Assembly (NCBI GenBank): GCA_963555705.1
Contig: OY743190.1
Location: 33,090,929-33,154,928 of the forward strand
Origin: Ligustrum vulgare
Lineage: Eukaryota > Streptophyta > Magnoliopsida > Lamiales > Oleaceae
Length of the DNA: 64,000 nucleotides
Direction: 5' to 3'
In this document: piece after piece, positions 52,863-63,055 of the stretch
Layout: each line of letters begins with the position of its first letter
How positions within the stretch are numbered: the first letter of the stretch is position 1
Notes under the pieces: model-generated
What the model was told of the DNA's origin: nothing
The model's input: the letters and a program-made list of their open reading frames with translations, nothing else
Database searches by the model: none
Program-made: the position numbers and the translations under genes

Positions 52863-55640
52863 AATAAATTTCACATTTATTTAAGCCTGTAATGGTCCTG
52901 TTTTATTTTTAAAAAAAAATGACTTTGTTAATAAATATTGACTACCAAATATTTTACTAATATGTCATATAAATGTGATATCATTTTTTTATTTATTATT
53001 AGTTTCTTCTAAATTCGTCTATATTTTAAGGTAAAATATCATAATTTACATATTAATATTTAGTGATTTTTAAGAAATATTGAGATTATAATTTTTTTAT
53101 TAGTATATACAACTTATTGTTTTAGCAGCTAAAAAGCTGACATGCATGTTTTTAAGTGGCTCAATACTTTTTCAGAGCTGTTATTTTTTTGAATCAAGTC
53201 TCGACTTCAATTATTTATAAAAATTGCACACAACAAGTATTTGAGTGAGTAATACATTAAAAACATTGTTTAGTTGATAATAGTTTTGAAAAAATAAATA
53301 TGTTAAAGCAATGTACTTGACATATATCTTGTTTCACATTAATACAAGCCCGGGTTTTAAACAAAATGGTCTTCAATTTAGAGAAATTCAATCAATCAAC
53401 TTTAATTTGTTAGCAAGTTTGGTTTCTTTTTCAATTGTTATCTTGACGAAACACTGACTCATTATTAATTTAATAGATAATCAACATGTAAATATGTGTT
53501 TTTAATTTATACAATTTTTAGAAAAAATATCTTAAAAATAGTTTATGTGGATTAAGAAGATATTCAATTCAAAATATTCAAATATATTTCATAATATCAT
53601 TACAAAATCACGTATATATATATATATATAAAAGATATATAAATTTTGCTCAAAACATAATCAAACAAGAGTAGCTGGCCCTTTTTTTGTTGACATGTTA
53701 AATTCTAAGTTAAATTGCTGAGTTCGAATCTTGCATTGTGGTAGCTTTTTATTTAAAAGGGTTTTGAAGTTTTTTTTTTTTTTTTTTTAAAAATAAATAA
53801 AGGAAAAACATTTGAAAAAGTGATTCGGCCTTGGAATCGAACTGCTGACATTTTGGTGCAATAACTGAGAGTTTGCCAACTGAGAAAGATTCATTCTCAT
53901 CAGAAGTTACGTTTTCTACTTTTTTGTTGTTTTGTGTCTTTGTAACTAAAAACGACTAAAACTAGTTTTTCCACGTTTTCGGTTTTATTTACAATTTTTA
54001 CTTATATTTTTTTGAAAATGGTAAAAAAAACGTATATTTGCTGTCTTGAAAAATGAAAATAGAACATGACCTAAAAACAGTAAAGAGAAAAATGGCTTAG
54101 CTTTTAGCAATTGAAGAATGCCAACTCCTAAGTTCTTCCATTTAGCACGCAGTTGACCATTTTGTTTATTTGAATTTCTTTTTTACAGTAAAATGTGTGT
54201 TAAAAATTGAAGAGAAAAAATATGGATGATTAAAAAGTGGTATAAAAAATTGAATAATTTATAAATTGTAATAAAAAATAACGTTGCCGAACTCACCATA
54301 ATTTATAAAAGTATTTCTTACTTCAAAAGTACATTTAGAGAAAGTTAAAGTGGGTCTATTTCTTTTAAAAATTCTTTTGACCGGTGAAAATACTTTTATA
54401 AAATTTATCAAATGAATGAAAAGTTACTTTTGACTTCTCTAAAGCACAAAGGAAAAGAGCACTACCAAAATTTAGAATTAGCAAGACGGAATGAAAAACG
54501 TGAGATTGTACAAGCTTTTAAATCATAAATTTTATTGTTACAGCAGAATATATAATAGCGCATCATTTGTGTAATGTACAAATTTGATCGTTTTTAATAT
54601 AACAACTTGAATTAAAAAATAAGAAATAATTTTTGTTACATTTGTATATATACACTATTTTCAGTAATAAAATTGTCAATAATAAACACGTTGTATCACA
54701 ATACCCTACAATTTGTCGACGAATCAAACCAAACGTTCTCTACATGATTGTTGTTTATTAGATAAACATATTGTTAACTCGACAAAAATAAAAATAAAAA
54801 ATTGAACGAAAATGAAAATTTAATACACATCATTATATATATTGAGACTAAAATATAGTTGAAGACACTATTTAATTCTCCAATAGCAATATATATATAT
54901 TTTTTCTTTTGAAAATAAGATTGATTTTAAATTAAAATGCTATTCGACACTAATTATCTACAAGACCTAATTACAGCGCGCGACTCCTCACGTCTAAAAT
55001 TGAAATTAGAATACGAATATTAAATATAAAAATTAACTAGAAACACAAGAAAATTGGATTTCACAACAAAACATTCTTCAAAGTTATATTGGCATCAACC
55101 ATTTTCCTTTACAAATTATTTCTTATTAATAGGTGATCAAGTCCAAAATCTAGTGTTGGGTGATCCTCCAAATAATTTTTAGCATAAATCTTCTTAAAAA
55201 TGATTAATTTATTTGTACAAATTCTAGCACATTTATTTATATTCAAATATATTAATCTAATTTTTTCATTTTCAACGTGACACATTTACATAGAACATCA
55301 CATTTATTTATATTCAAATATTAATTCATTTTTTCATTTCCAATGTAACACATTTACATAGAATATATTTATTACAACTCTTGAGAAATACCTAATACTA
55401 AATATTAAAATTTCTACAAAAAATTATTTATATAGAAAGTGCATTTTGACGGGAATTTATATGTGTATTTTCGTGACGACCTTTTTTATTGTTATCTTTA
55501 GATTATTGATAAAAGTTAACTTGCTTAAATTATATTTGGATAATTAATCTTTTATGTAGTAAAATCCAATAAAAATCCAATTTCTCGAAACCAAATATTT
55601 GGAAAACAGTAAGAAACATTCCAAATTATGTAGATAAATA
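52863..55640. other. AT-rich gene-free DNA with tRNA-like fragments
   Basis: Mostly low-complexity. A (TA)n run lies at 53612-53630. At 53720-53905 two RNA polymerase III box-B-like words face each other: GAGTTCGAATCTTGC on the plus strand, and CAGTTCGATTCCAAGGCC on the minus strand preceded by a box-A-like CAGTTGGCAAAC. They may be the remains of two SINEs or a tRNA-derived inverted pair. No gene. Confidence 0.4.
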
Positions 55641-55649
55641 AAGATCAGG

Positions 55650-56670
55650 GGTGGAATCGGAATTAAGAGAACCGAAAAAAAATAAATTCGAAACCGATCG
55701 GTTCTTTAGGAAAAAAATAAGAATCGAATCCAAATAAAAATATGGAGAACTGAAAATTGAATCGAAAATCAAACATTCTTAATTTAAATTAAGCCCATTG
55801 CTTTACATGATAATTGTTGAATTGTTCATATCATGTTGCATCTTACATGAAATTATTTGCACCAATTTTAGAAAATTGGATGTCTGGTCTCTCACTCGCA
55901 CTTGCTTAGTACATCTTTTTTGTGTAATATTTACAAATTAAAACAATAGTTGTTCTGTAGATATGTACTTATCTAATTTCAGTAACGATGAGTGGTTTGA
56001 TATGTACGTGACTTTTATGAAGATGTATTAGTGAATTGAGGTTTAACATTGAAGTCTGAGATAAGAGTTTATTAGAAATCATTTTTATTTTCGAAGTATA
56101 TCTAAGTTCAAATGAACTAAATGTTTTATGTTTTGGTAAATGTGTCTTGTGTCATCAATATTGTTGACGGTCCGTAAGACCTCCGGGCTGGAGCCACCGT
56201 CAACATAAAATCGTGGCTCCAGCCCGGAGGTCTTACGGACCGTCAACAATTATTATTTAATATTTTAGTTCGGATGATCCGGACATTCCAACATAAGCAG
56301 TACATAGAACAACAAAAGATGATGATCCTACTGTTCTGGCTACTTGTGGGAGATATACAAAATATTATAACCGTCCTCAATGTCTTTAGAACCCGAATAT
56401 ATTCAATTTAAATATTTTACCACATAGATGGTTTTGTTTGAAAAATTCTGATTTAACACTTATTTGTTTTTTGCGCATATTTTCATATTTGATCAAAGTT
56501 AAATTTTTTAACACTAGAACCAAATAAAGAATCGAAAAATAACCGAAACCGAATCAGAACCGAAATCATTTGGTTCTTGAGTTTCGAGAACTGAAACCGG
56601 AATCGAACCGAAATTTTCCGTTCAATTCTAATTCCTTTAGTAACCAAATCGAAATGACCAGTCCCAATAA
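55650..56670. mobile_element. Degenerate hAT/MITE-like element, CGGTTC-rich ends
   Basis: Starts AGGGGTGGAATCGGAATTAA and ends near 56670. The sub-terminal AACCGATCGGTTC and GAACCGAA blocks on the left correspond to CCGAAACCGAATC and GAATCGAACCGAAATT on the right in inverted form. The exact right end and target duplication are unclear. A perfect hairpin (56160-56250) lies inside. Confidence 0.5.
56160..56250. repeat. Perfect 38-bp inverted repeat (hairpin), 15-nt loop
   Basis: 56160-56197 is the exact reverse complement of 56213-56250; the loop is 56198-56212. The arms are about 58% GC in AT-rich surroundings. The left half by itself is also bounded by short inverted repeats (TGTTGACGGT at 56162-56171 and ACCGTCAACA at 56196-56205), so two alternative folds exist. 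Confidence 0.95.
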
Positions 56671-57436
56671 ATATAATGTTACTAAATACTACTTTTTTGA
56701 ACTCTTTTTATATGATGCTCGACTCAAAATAAATGTAAAAAATATTTGAAATAAATATATATTAATATGATAATGCACGTATGGAGTTCATGACCAAAAT
56801 CCCAAAAACACATTGGGATCTATAATTATATATATATATCGATCCAAAAAGTGCGTCTCAAAAAACTCAATTCAATGAAAAGACATGTTTTGTCTGAAAA
56901 TGAATTTGTAAGGTAGGAGAGGAGAAAGTTGACTAGCTAAACCATAATCAAGGAATCCAACATTATTCAAGGTACATCTTAAGAATCTTATTATTTCGTT
57001 AGTAAAAAATTTATAATTTTTTATTTATTTATTTAAAAAACAAGGAGAAACAGAATTAGAAAGATCATTATTTGATTAATTACAAATTCGGTCATATGAT
57101 AACCAATGAGTTAGTAATTTTGTTCTTCTTTCCTTTAATAAGTCTAGGTCGTATTTGATATTGGACAATATTGGATGAGACCGTCTATAACATGCCATAA
57201 TGCTTCTTGGGTGAATATTTAAAGCATTAGCCTCTTTAATTAATAGATTCATAAATGTCTGGTGTAAATTTTGGACTTTATTCTTAATTTGAACTTTGGA
57301 GTTGATTATACTTTAATTCGAAAATACATTTAAAAATTTAGCCAACCAATTTTGAGAAAAAAAGATGAGGCACTAAACGTTTCCCATTATTTTAGGACAA
57401 GGGTTAACAAAAAAAATCTTTTTTGGACCCACAATG
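56671..57436. other. AT-rich gene-free DNA
   Basis: No frame or repeat recognised before the LTR boundary at 57437. Confidence 0.4.
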
Positions 57437-57949
57437 TGTGACGACCCGAATTCTCGACCATTCGAGTGCCACTAAAAGTGACTCATATCATATTATCTAG
57501 ACTTAAATAGTAATGTAAAATTATTCAAAAGAATAATTAGAATCCCATAATTTAATTTGTGAATAAAAATAGAACATAATTTTCTTACATAAAGTTCAAC
57601 ATAATTATCTCATCAATCTTAACCACTTTTGCCACTTCCATGTTGACCGCCTCGAACCTTCAATTATCTGAAAATGGTAAATATCGTGGAGTGAGATTTA
57701 TAAAATCCCAGTAAGTATACCAAGCATAATTTTCTTTTGAAAGCATATGGATCATTTTCATCATAACATAGGATAGGATCGAAATCCTCATAAACATAGA
57801 GAGACACAAGAATTTTACCGAACTTAGATGACAAGAATTCTTATGTGTAGCGCTGCTAAACTTCGGTCCCCTTAGCATAATCATAAACATATCATATGGG
57901 ACCAATAGCAATCTTGTGAGATTGATTTCATAGCAATGATCCAAACATT

Positions 57950-58262
57950 TTCGTAAAAACATAAGGTATATCTAATTTTCATAAAAACATACTTACTTTT
58001 CTTAAAAATATAAGGTATTTTACTTTTCATAAAAACATACTTACTTTTATTAAAAATATAAGGTATTTTACTTTTCATAAAAACATACTTACTTTTCTTA
58101 AAAACATAAGGTGTATTTACCTTTCATAAAAACATACTTACTTTTCATAAAAACATAAGGTAATACCTTTCATAAAAACATACTTACTTTTCATAAAAAC
58201 TTAAAGTATATTTACATTTCATAACAACATACTTAATTTTCATAAAAACATAAGATATACTT
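57950..58262. repeat. Tandem array of CATAAAAACATACTTAC units
   Basis: About seven repeats of CATAAAAACATACTTACTTT followed by TCTTAAAAATATAAGGTAT-type sequence, unit length near 30-60 bp. Confidence 0.85.
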
Positions 58263-58489
58263 ACCTTTTAAAAGATTAAAATGAAGTGTAGTAGTAAATG
58301 GACCAAAACTTTCTTGACCACCTTGAATTTCTCTTACTTGTGGATTTTGTCAAGAGGTTGGAAATAAGTGTATATGTGTAGAGTTGTGTGTAAAAGAGAT
58401 GGGTTTAAATAGATGTATAAAGTTGGCATATTGTAAACATAATCATTCAATTCTATTAATTTTAACACATCATTTTCTTAAAGTAAAGC

Positions 58490-58985
58490 ACCATTCATAT
58501 ACTTTTCCATATTTATACAAATAATATGCTCTTCATGATTATATATAATGGAGTCTATCAATCATTCATATACTTTTCCATATTTATACAATTATTATGC
58601 TCTTCATGATTATATATAATGGAGTATATAAATCATTCATATACTTTTCCATATTTATACAAATATTATGCTCTTCATGATTACATATAATGGAGTCTTA
58701 TCAATCATTCATATACTTTTCCATATTTATACAAATATTATGCTCTTCATGATTATATATAATGAAGTATATAATTCATTCATATACTTTTCCATATTTA
58801 TACAAATATTATGCTCTTCATGATTACATATAATGGAGTCTATCAACCATTCATATACTTTTCCATATTTATACAATTATTATGCTCTTCATGATTATAT
58901 ATAATGGAGTATATAAATCATTCATATACTTTTCCATATTTATACAAATATTATGCTCTTCATGATTACATATAATGGAACCTCT
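58490..58985. repeat. Tandem array, seven units of about 71 bp
   Basis: Each unit reads TTCATATACTTTTCCATATT, then TATACAAATATTATGCTCTT, CATGATTATATATAATGGAG and TATATCAA or variants. Units alternate between ATTACATATAATGGAGTCT and ATTATATATAATGGAGTAT forms, suggesting a two-unit higher-order repeat. Confidence 0.9.
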
Positions 58986-59275
58986 CATGCTTGCATATAT
59001 TTTCTTAATTTCAATAATAAAAATAATTTTTGTATAAATAAATATTGGGATAACATTGAATTAAGTACTTGGACTTAATATACTTTAAATCAAGAGAATG
59101 GAGATATTTTTAGAAATTCGGAATTTAATTTAAAATCGAACGATCTCGATTATTTCTTGACTTGGCTATACGAATACGTCGCGGCGTTAACTTAATAAAA
59201 ATAGGTGAAATAGTAGCGACACGATTTTCTATTAAAATAATTATTAATCGCGTAAAAATTCTTGGTCGCTACAAA

Positions 59276-59300
59276 CTTACCCCCTTAAAATAATTTCGTC
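59276..59300 (-). other. Polypurine tract and end of pol
   Basis: Minus-strand TTTTAAGGGGGTAAG directly before the LTR. The preceding TCGAGGACGAAATTATTTTA is the usual last stretch of Gypsy chromovirus-type pol, so a few C-terminal codons of the lost polyprotein survive. Confidence 0.65.
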
Positions 59301-60150
59301 CTCGAAATTAAACTTACTTGATCTTATGATTTCTGAACACTTAATCAGAATCTCTTCTCTTCTTTCTTTCTCTTAGTAATCTCATCATTATAATATCTAA
59401 CCCACTGGACTTTTACTAAATGCATCTCTTTGTTTTCTTAAGAACATGTATTTTTCTTATCAATAATAGACATATGTGTCTACTCATAAATTCTAACTCA
59501 AAATGAAAATTTCCAATCGTATGTGATATTTCATCATATCTTGTAGTACTCATGTAACCTGTCACTTATCATAGTATCATGTAACCTCAAATATTCGTAT
59601 TAATATCTCTAAAATTTCAATAAATCTTTACTAACATATCATACCATAATAATTTGTCATTTCTTCTTATCACCAAATATCCCAAAATAATTAAAACGAT
59701 TACCTGAATATTCTCTATGTAATATATCCAAACATGTTATTCACATATCAACATAATCATCAGTTTATCTTTCCAATATTTGTAACCCAAAATTTCTGCA
59801 AAATTCAATAAACAAATATCTCCCAAATAATTAAAATTCTTAACTCAAATATCATAACATTTCCCGTAAGGTATTCCTTTCACTTGCACAAACTTATTAA
59901 TCCTGATTCAATACAGTCCTTATTTCACTTTCACGTATCCCCGTATTATTTCTATACCTTGATTATTATATCAAAATATCAGTACCCAAAAATCCAAGAA
60001 AATATTCCATATCTCAAATCCCGTCATCATCAAATCTTCCTTTTATCAAGAAAGTAAACGGCGCATAAACTCTTGTTCCCTCTTTTCCATTATTCTATTC
60101 CGCGCTTTCTTGCTGGAATCAATATCACGCGGATTCCCTCCGATCCTTAA
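59301..60150. other. Non-coding DNA upstream of the CRP-like ORF
   Basis: C/A/T-rich sequence with many CATAAT/ATCATA words and no frame. The base mix becomes more balanced after about 60040, near the start of the module described next. Confidence 0.4.
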
Positions 60151-60152
60151 TG

Positions 60153-60172
60153 CTTTTAAATAGTTCATGCTG
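60153..60172 (+). promoter_or_regulatory. Motif upstream of the CRP-like ORF (TATA-like or subgenomic-promoter-like)
   Basis: CTTTTAAATAG followed by TTCATGC lies 35-45 bp before the ATG. Nearly the same words, CTTTAAATAG and TAGTTCAGGC, precede the LOG-like ORF. Confidence 0.4.
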
Positions 60173-60197
60173 GGAAGAGGTTAGATCCATCAAAAAC

Positions 60198-60749
60198 ATG
60201 GATATCATTCTTACAAACATTCGCAAGTATTATTCCAGTCTTCCAATGAATGATCTGAGGAAAATTTATCGAATAAGACTCGAAAGATTGAGGTTGCTGA
60301 TGGCTCATGGTGTTTCAGAAGATGTTCGCTGGTTGATCGAAGCAAAGGTTCGACTATCTGGTGAATTACCTATGACATTTCCAAAGCACATGCCTGGTTT
60401 AGGCAAAAGCACCTTCGCAAAGAAACGAAAAGCAAAAAGGCTGAATGGTTGCTACAAATGTGCTCGTTGGAACTGTGATACTCGTTGCAAAACAGTAGGA
60501 TATTCTTCTACTAATCGGGATGATAAAATCAAATTCATAAAGGGTGGACTGAGTAAGGAGTCTTTGGATGATATTCGACTGACTCTTGAGACGCACCCAA
60601 GTGGTTATGTGCAACGTGAACTTCTCTCCTTATACGCTCAGTTTAACGAGGACAAAAATCGTTATAGTCTCCAAAATATAATAGCAAAAGATCCTGTTTG
60701 CCAGTCTGTTTTACAAAATGAGGCTTCTGGCAGTTCAACAATGATATAA
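60198..60749 (+). CDS. Virus-like cysteine-rich nucleic-acid-binding protein (carlavirus CRP/NABP type)
   Basis: An intact 183-codon frame. The middle (about residues 68-100) has GLGKSTFAKKRKAKRLNGCY followed by KCARWNCDTRCKT: a G-x-S-x-x-A-x-x-R/K-R/K-A basic stretch leading into C-x2-C...C-x3-C. That is the layout of the small cysteine-rich proteins at the 3' end of carlavirus genomes (Pfam groups Carla_C4/Viral_NABP), which bind nucleic acid and act in silencing suppression and transcription control. The N-terminal 65 residues and the long C-terminus (LSKESLDDIRLTLETHP...) are not recognised and make it longer than the usual 100-130 residues. I start at the ATG at 60198, not the TTG-type upstream frame. 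The assignment is by motif only; a domesticated or plant zinc-finger protein is the alternative. Confidence 0.6.
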   Translation: MDIILTNIRKYYSSLPMNDLRKIYRIRLERLRLLMAHGVSEDVRWLIEAKVRLSGELPMTFPKHMPGLGKSTFAKKRKAKRLNGCYKCARWNCDTRCKTVGYSSTNRDDKIKFIKGGLSKESLDDIRLTLETHPSGYVQRELLSLYAQFNEDKNRYSLQNIIAKDPVCQSVLQNEASGSSTMI

Positions 60750-61045
60750 GGTAAATCTCTTGATACACATTTAAAATATTTTGCTGTTTTCTTTCACGCG
60801 TTTTGGAAATAAAATATATTTTCCTTTCTCGAGTTTTGATAAAGCTGGAAATAAATCACCGAAAGGTGATATCTTTGGTAAAACAGTCAAAAGTTGGCCG
60901 ATTTTGTCAAAAGTAAATCTTTACTTTTTCATAATCAATCAAAAACAGTAAATTTTTCCGGCTTTAAATAGCCAAACATATTTCATAGTTCAGGCATCCC
61001 AAAATCACATCTTCTTCGTAAGTTTTCTCTTCTATACTATCAAAG
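60750..61045 (+). promoter_or_regulatory. Spacer between the CRP-like and LOG-like ORFs, with promoter-like motifs
   Basis: GGAAATAAAATATATTTTCC near 60808 could be a polyadenylation region for the upstream ORF. Then AGTCAAAAGT and TGTCAAAAGT form a direct repeat (about 60887 and 60906), and CTTTAAATAGCC (60962-60973) is a TATA-like word about 75 bp before the LOG ATG. TAGTTCAGGC at about 60987 repeats the wording found before the CRP-like ORF. Confidence 0.4.
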
Positions 61046-61698
61046 ATGGAAGCACCAAAACTTCGACAGATCAAAACTATTTGTGTATTTTGTGGATCAA
61101 AAGTGGGGAAAGGCTTCAGTTATCTAGAAGCGGCCGTAGATCTTGAAAAGAAACTGGGGGAAAAAGGTATCACTCTTGTGTATGGGGTGGTAGCAGTGGT
61201 CTAATGGGTTGTGTTTCCCAATCTGCTCTTGCAGAGAAATCAAAAGTAATCGGTGTCATACCTGTCCCTTTGGTAGATGTTGCAGGCAAAACACGAGGGC
61301 ATGAAGTTCAAACCTTATCCATCCATGAACGCATAACTTGTATGCTATATGGTTCTGATGCCTTTATAGCCCTGCCCGGAGGTTTTGGTACCTTAGAAGA
61401 AATCTTTAACATTACCTCGTGGGCTCAACTAGGTCTCCATACTAAGCCTATTGGGCTTCTGAATGTTAACAATTTCTTTGATGGTTTGTTAACCTTTCTT
61501 GATTATGCTGTGGAACAGGGATTCATCTCTCCATTTTCCAGAAGGCTCCTTATTTCTGCTCCTACTATTGATGAACTACTGGATAAGCTGCAGTCATATA
61601 TCTCAATACAAGATCCAGCAGGAGTTAAGATAGATTGGTCGCAAGGAAGGGGAATCAAGCGAAAATGGAGTCCGGTTAATGTAAACTTAACTTTATGA
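61046..61698 (+). pseudogene. Intronless LONELY GUY-like cytokinin riboside 5'-monophosphate phosphoribohydrolase, one-base frameshift
   Basis: From ATG 61046 the first frame gives [20 protein letters not shown] and [20 protein letters not shown]. At about 61187 one G is missing from the codons for the Gly-rich VYGG(G)S loop, and the frame shifts. The rest continues as [20 protein letters not shown], then the catalytic signature PGGFGTLEEIF (about 61374-61406) and WAQLGLHTKPIGLLNV, to a stop at 61696. LOG enzymes release active cytokinin bases from nucleotides in the cytosol. The PGGxGTxxE motif and the upstream HER arginine are kept, but the segment around SIHERITCMLYGSDAFIALP differs from usual plant LOGs. 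Plant LOG genes have several introns; this has none, so it came through RNA or from a non-plant source. About 217 residues if the frameshift is ignored, the usual LOG length. Confidence 0.85.
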
Positions 61699-61704
61699 AT
61701 CTTA

Positions 61705-61925
61705 GAATAGGTGGGGGTAGAGTACGGAGTATTCTTACTCTCGAGACACCCCTCTAATTTCCTAGGATTTCCTTAATGTTTAAATCTTGTGTGTACCTCA
61801 AAGGTTCCAGGTGGTAGATTACGGAGTATTCTTACTCTCGAAACACACCTCTTTGAAGGTTTCTTTATTTCCTCAAAAGGTCAGAGGTGGTAGGATACGG
61901 CTACTCCGGAAACACATCTCTCAAT
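61705..61925 (+). repeat. Three related stem-loops after the LOG-like ORF
   Basis: Segments near 61708-61755, 61807-61851 and 61881-61920 share GGTAGA-TACGGAGTATTCTT, then ACTCTCGA-ACAC. Each can fold with an outer stem (GGTGG...CACACC type) and an inner stem (CGGAGTA/TACTCTCG in the first two, CGG/CCG in the third). The outer stems differ in sequence yet keep pairing (GGGGT/ACCCC, AGGTG/CACACCT, AGAGGTG/CACATCTCT). Confidence 0.65.
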
Positions 61926-62004
61926 TTGAGGAATTTCCCATGTTGCTTTCTTTTGCTTTTGCGTGTTTCATGTATTTCTTTTCCAGTGTGACTCTTGTAT
62001 GTTC

Positions 62005-62030
62005 TCCTTATGAGAAAATAATAAAATCTC
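62005..62030 (+). terminator. Possible polyadenylation region of the LOG-like unit
   Basis: TTATGAGAAAATAATAAAATCTC provides an AATAAA signal about 310 bp after the LOG stop and just beyond the stem-loops. Confidence 0.35.
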
Positions 62031-62059
62031 TGCTATCATCTACTAAATCTCGTTTGTGA

Positions 62060-62865
62060 TGTAAATGAACTTGCATGTCTAACCTTAATTCCTTTAGTGG
62101 ATGCTTATCATATCATGCTCTTAATTCCAAATGATAAAATTCTGGACAGAGTCTCCCTTGTAATTTGGACTTATCCCAAACCATAAGCATACTTCATAAC
62201 TCACAATAATAAATAACTCCACATTTGATCACAACAATCTAAAAATATTGAAAACGATTCCAACACTTCAATATCATCAAAAAATATCCCATAATTCAAT
62301 TCATAATTTCTCAACATAACAATTTCAAATCATATTTTTCAATATCACAATATCACTTCCTTCCATATCTTAATTGGCTCAAAAGATTACTCATACTTAT
62401 ATTTATAAGTCATAAATCATATTCCCAAAATTTAATCACAAGGCCAAAGTTCATAATAAATTTCTCTTCAATATAGAGGCATAATTCACTTACTCAACAT
62501 AATATCCATTACTTAATTCCCAATAACCAAATCTTTAAATCTCTAACTTCATAATGCTTCTCATAAAAGTCTCATTAAAATCATATCACTTATAATCTTA
62601 ACATCTCATAAAACTTCATAAAATTGGCTCGCTATTTCTCATTAAATCTAAATGATAGATAATCTGAACATATTTCTAATCATTTCTGTTGACTTCTCAT
62701 ACTTAGTGCCATGTCTAAAATCAATTATGCAAAGTCCATTTAAGGTTCATCATTTCTAAACTCGAGGACAACAATTATTTTGAAAATCATTCTTAAGTCA
62801 TATTATTCCCATTATGCTCAACACCCGTTCTCTTTCTTTCTTTTCTTTCCGAATTTTTTTTTCAG
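62060..62865. other. Non-coding interior of the LTR element
   Basis: CAT/AAT-rich sequence like that at 59.3-60.0 kb, with no frame on either strand. It appears to be retroelement DNA flanking the inserted module. Confidence 0.4.
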
Positions 62866-62868
62866 AAT

Positions 62869-63055
62869 TGAAACTTGAAGAGTGGTACCAATAATCATCC
62901 ACAGTTTTTCCTTGCTTTTAAGCAAAGGTAGTGATAAAGGGATAAATTATTGAACCGAAAATTGAAACTTGAAGAGGAAGTACTAATAACCATCCACAGT
63001 TTTTCCCTTGTTTTTACACAAAGGTAGTGATAAAGGGATAAATTATTGTACGAAT
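62869..63055. repeat. Tandem duplication, two units of about 100 bp
   Basis: GAAACTTGAAGAG, CATCCACAGTTTTTCC and AAAGGTAGTGATAAAGGGAT followed by AAATTATTG occur twice, at about 62870-62958 and 62966-63050. Confidence 0.85.

Larger units (their letters stand above)
57437..59273 (-). repeat. 3' LTR of the minus-strand Gypsy-type element (1837 bp)
   Basis: Read on the minus strand it begins TGTAGCGACC and ends GGGTCGTCACA. It contains two tandem arrays (57950-58262 and 58490-58985). Its inner end abuts a purine tract. Confidence 0.75.

Noticed and set aside
53720..53905. tRNA gene
   Set aside because: Box-B-like words are present on both strands but no complete cloverleaf or acceptor stem could be drawn; more likely SINE debris.
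58490..58985. CRISPR-like array
   Set aside because: Units are contiguous without unique spacers, in a plant LTR; it is an ordinary tandem repeat.
60150..60197. Longer start for the CRP-like ORF at about 60150
   Set aside because: It uses a non-ATG codon and adds residues overlapping the TATA-like motif; the ATG at 60198 is the better start.
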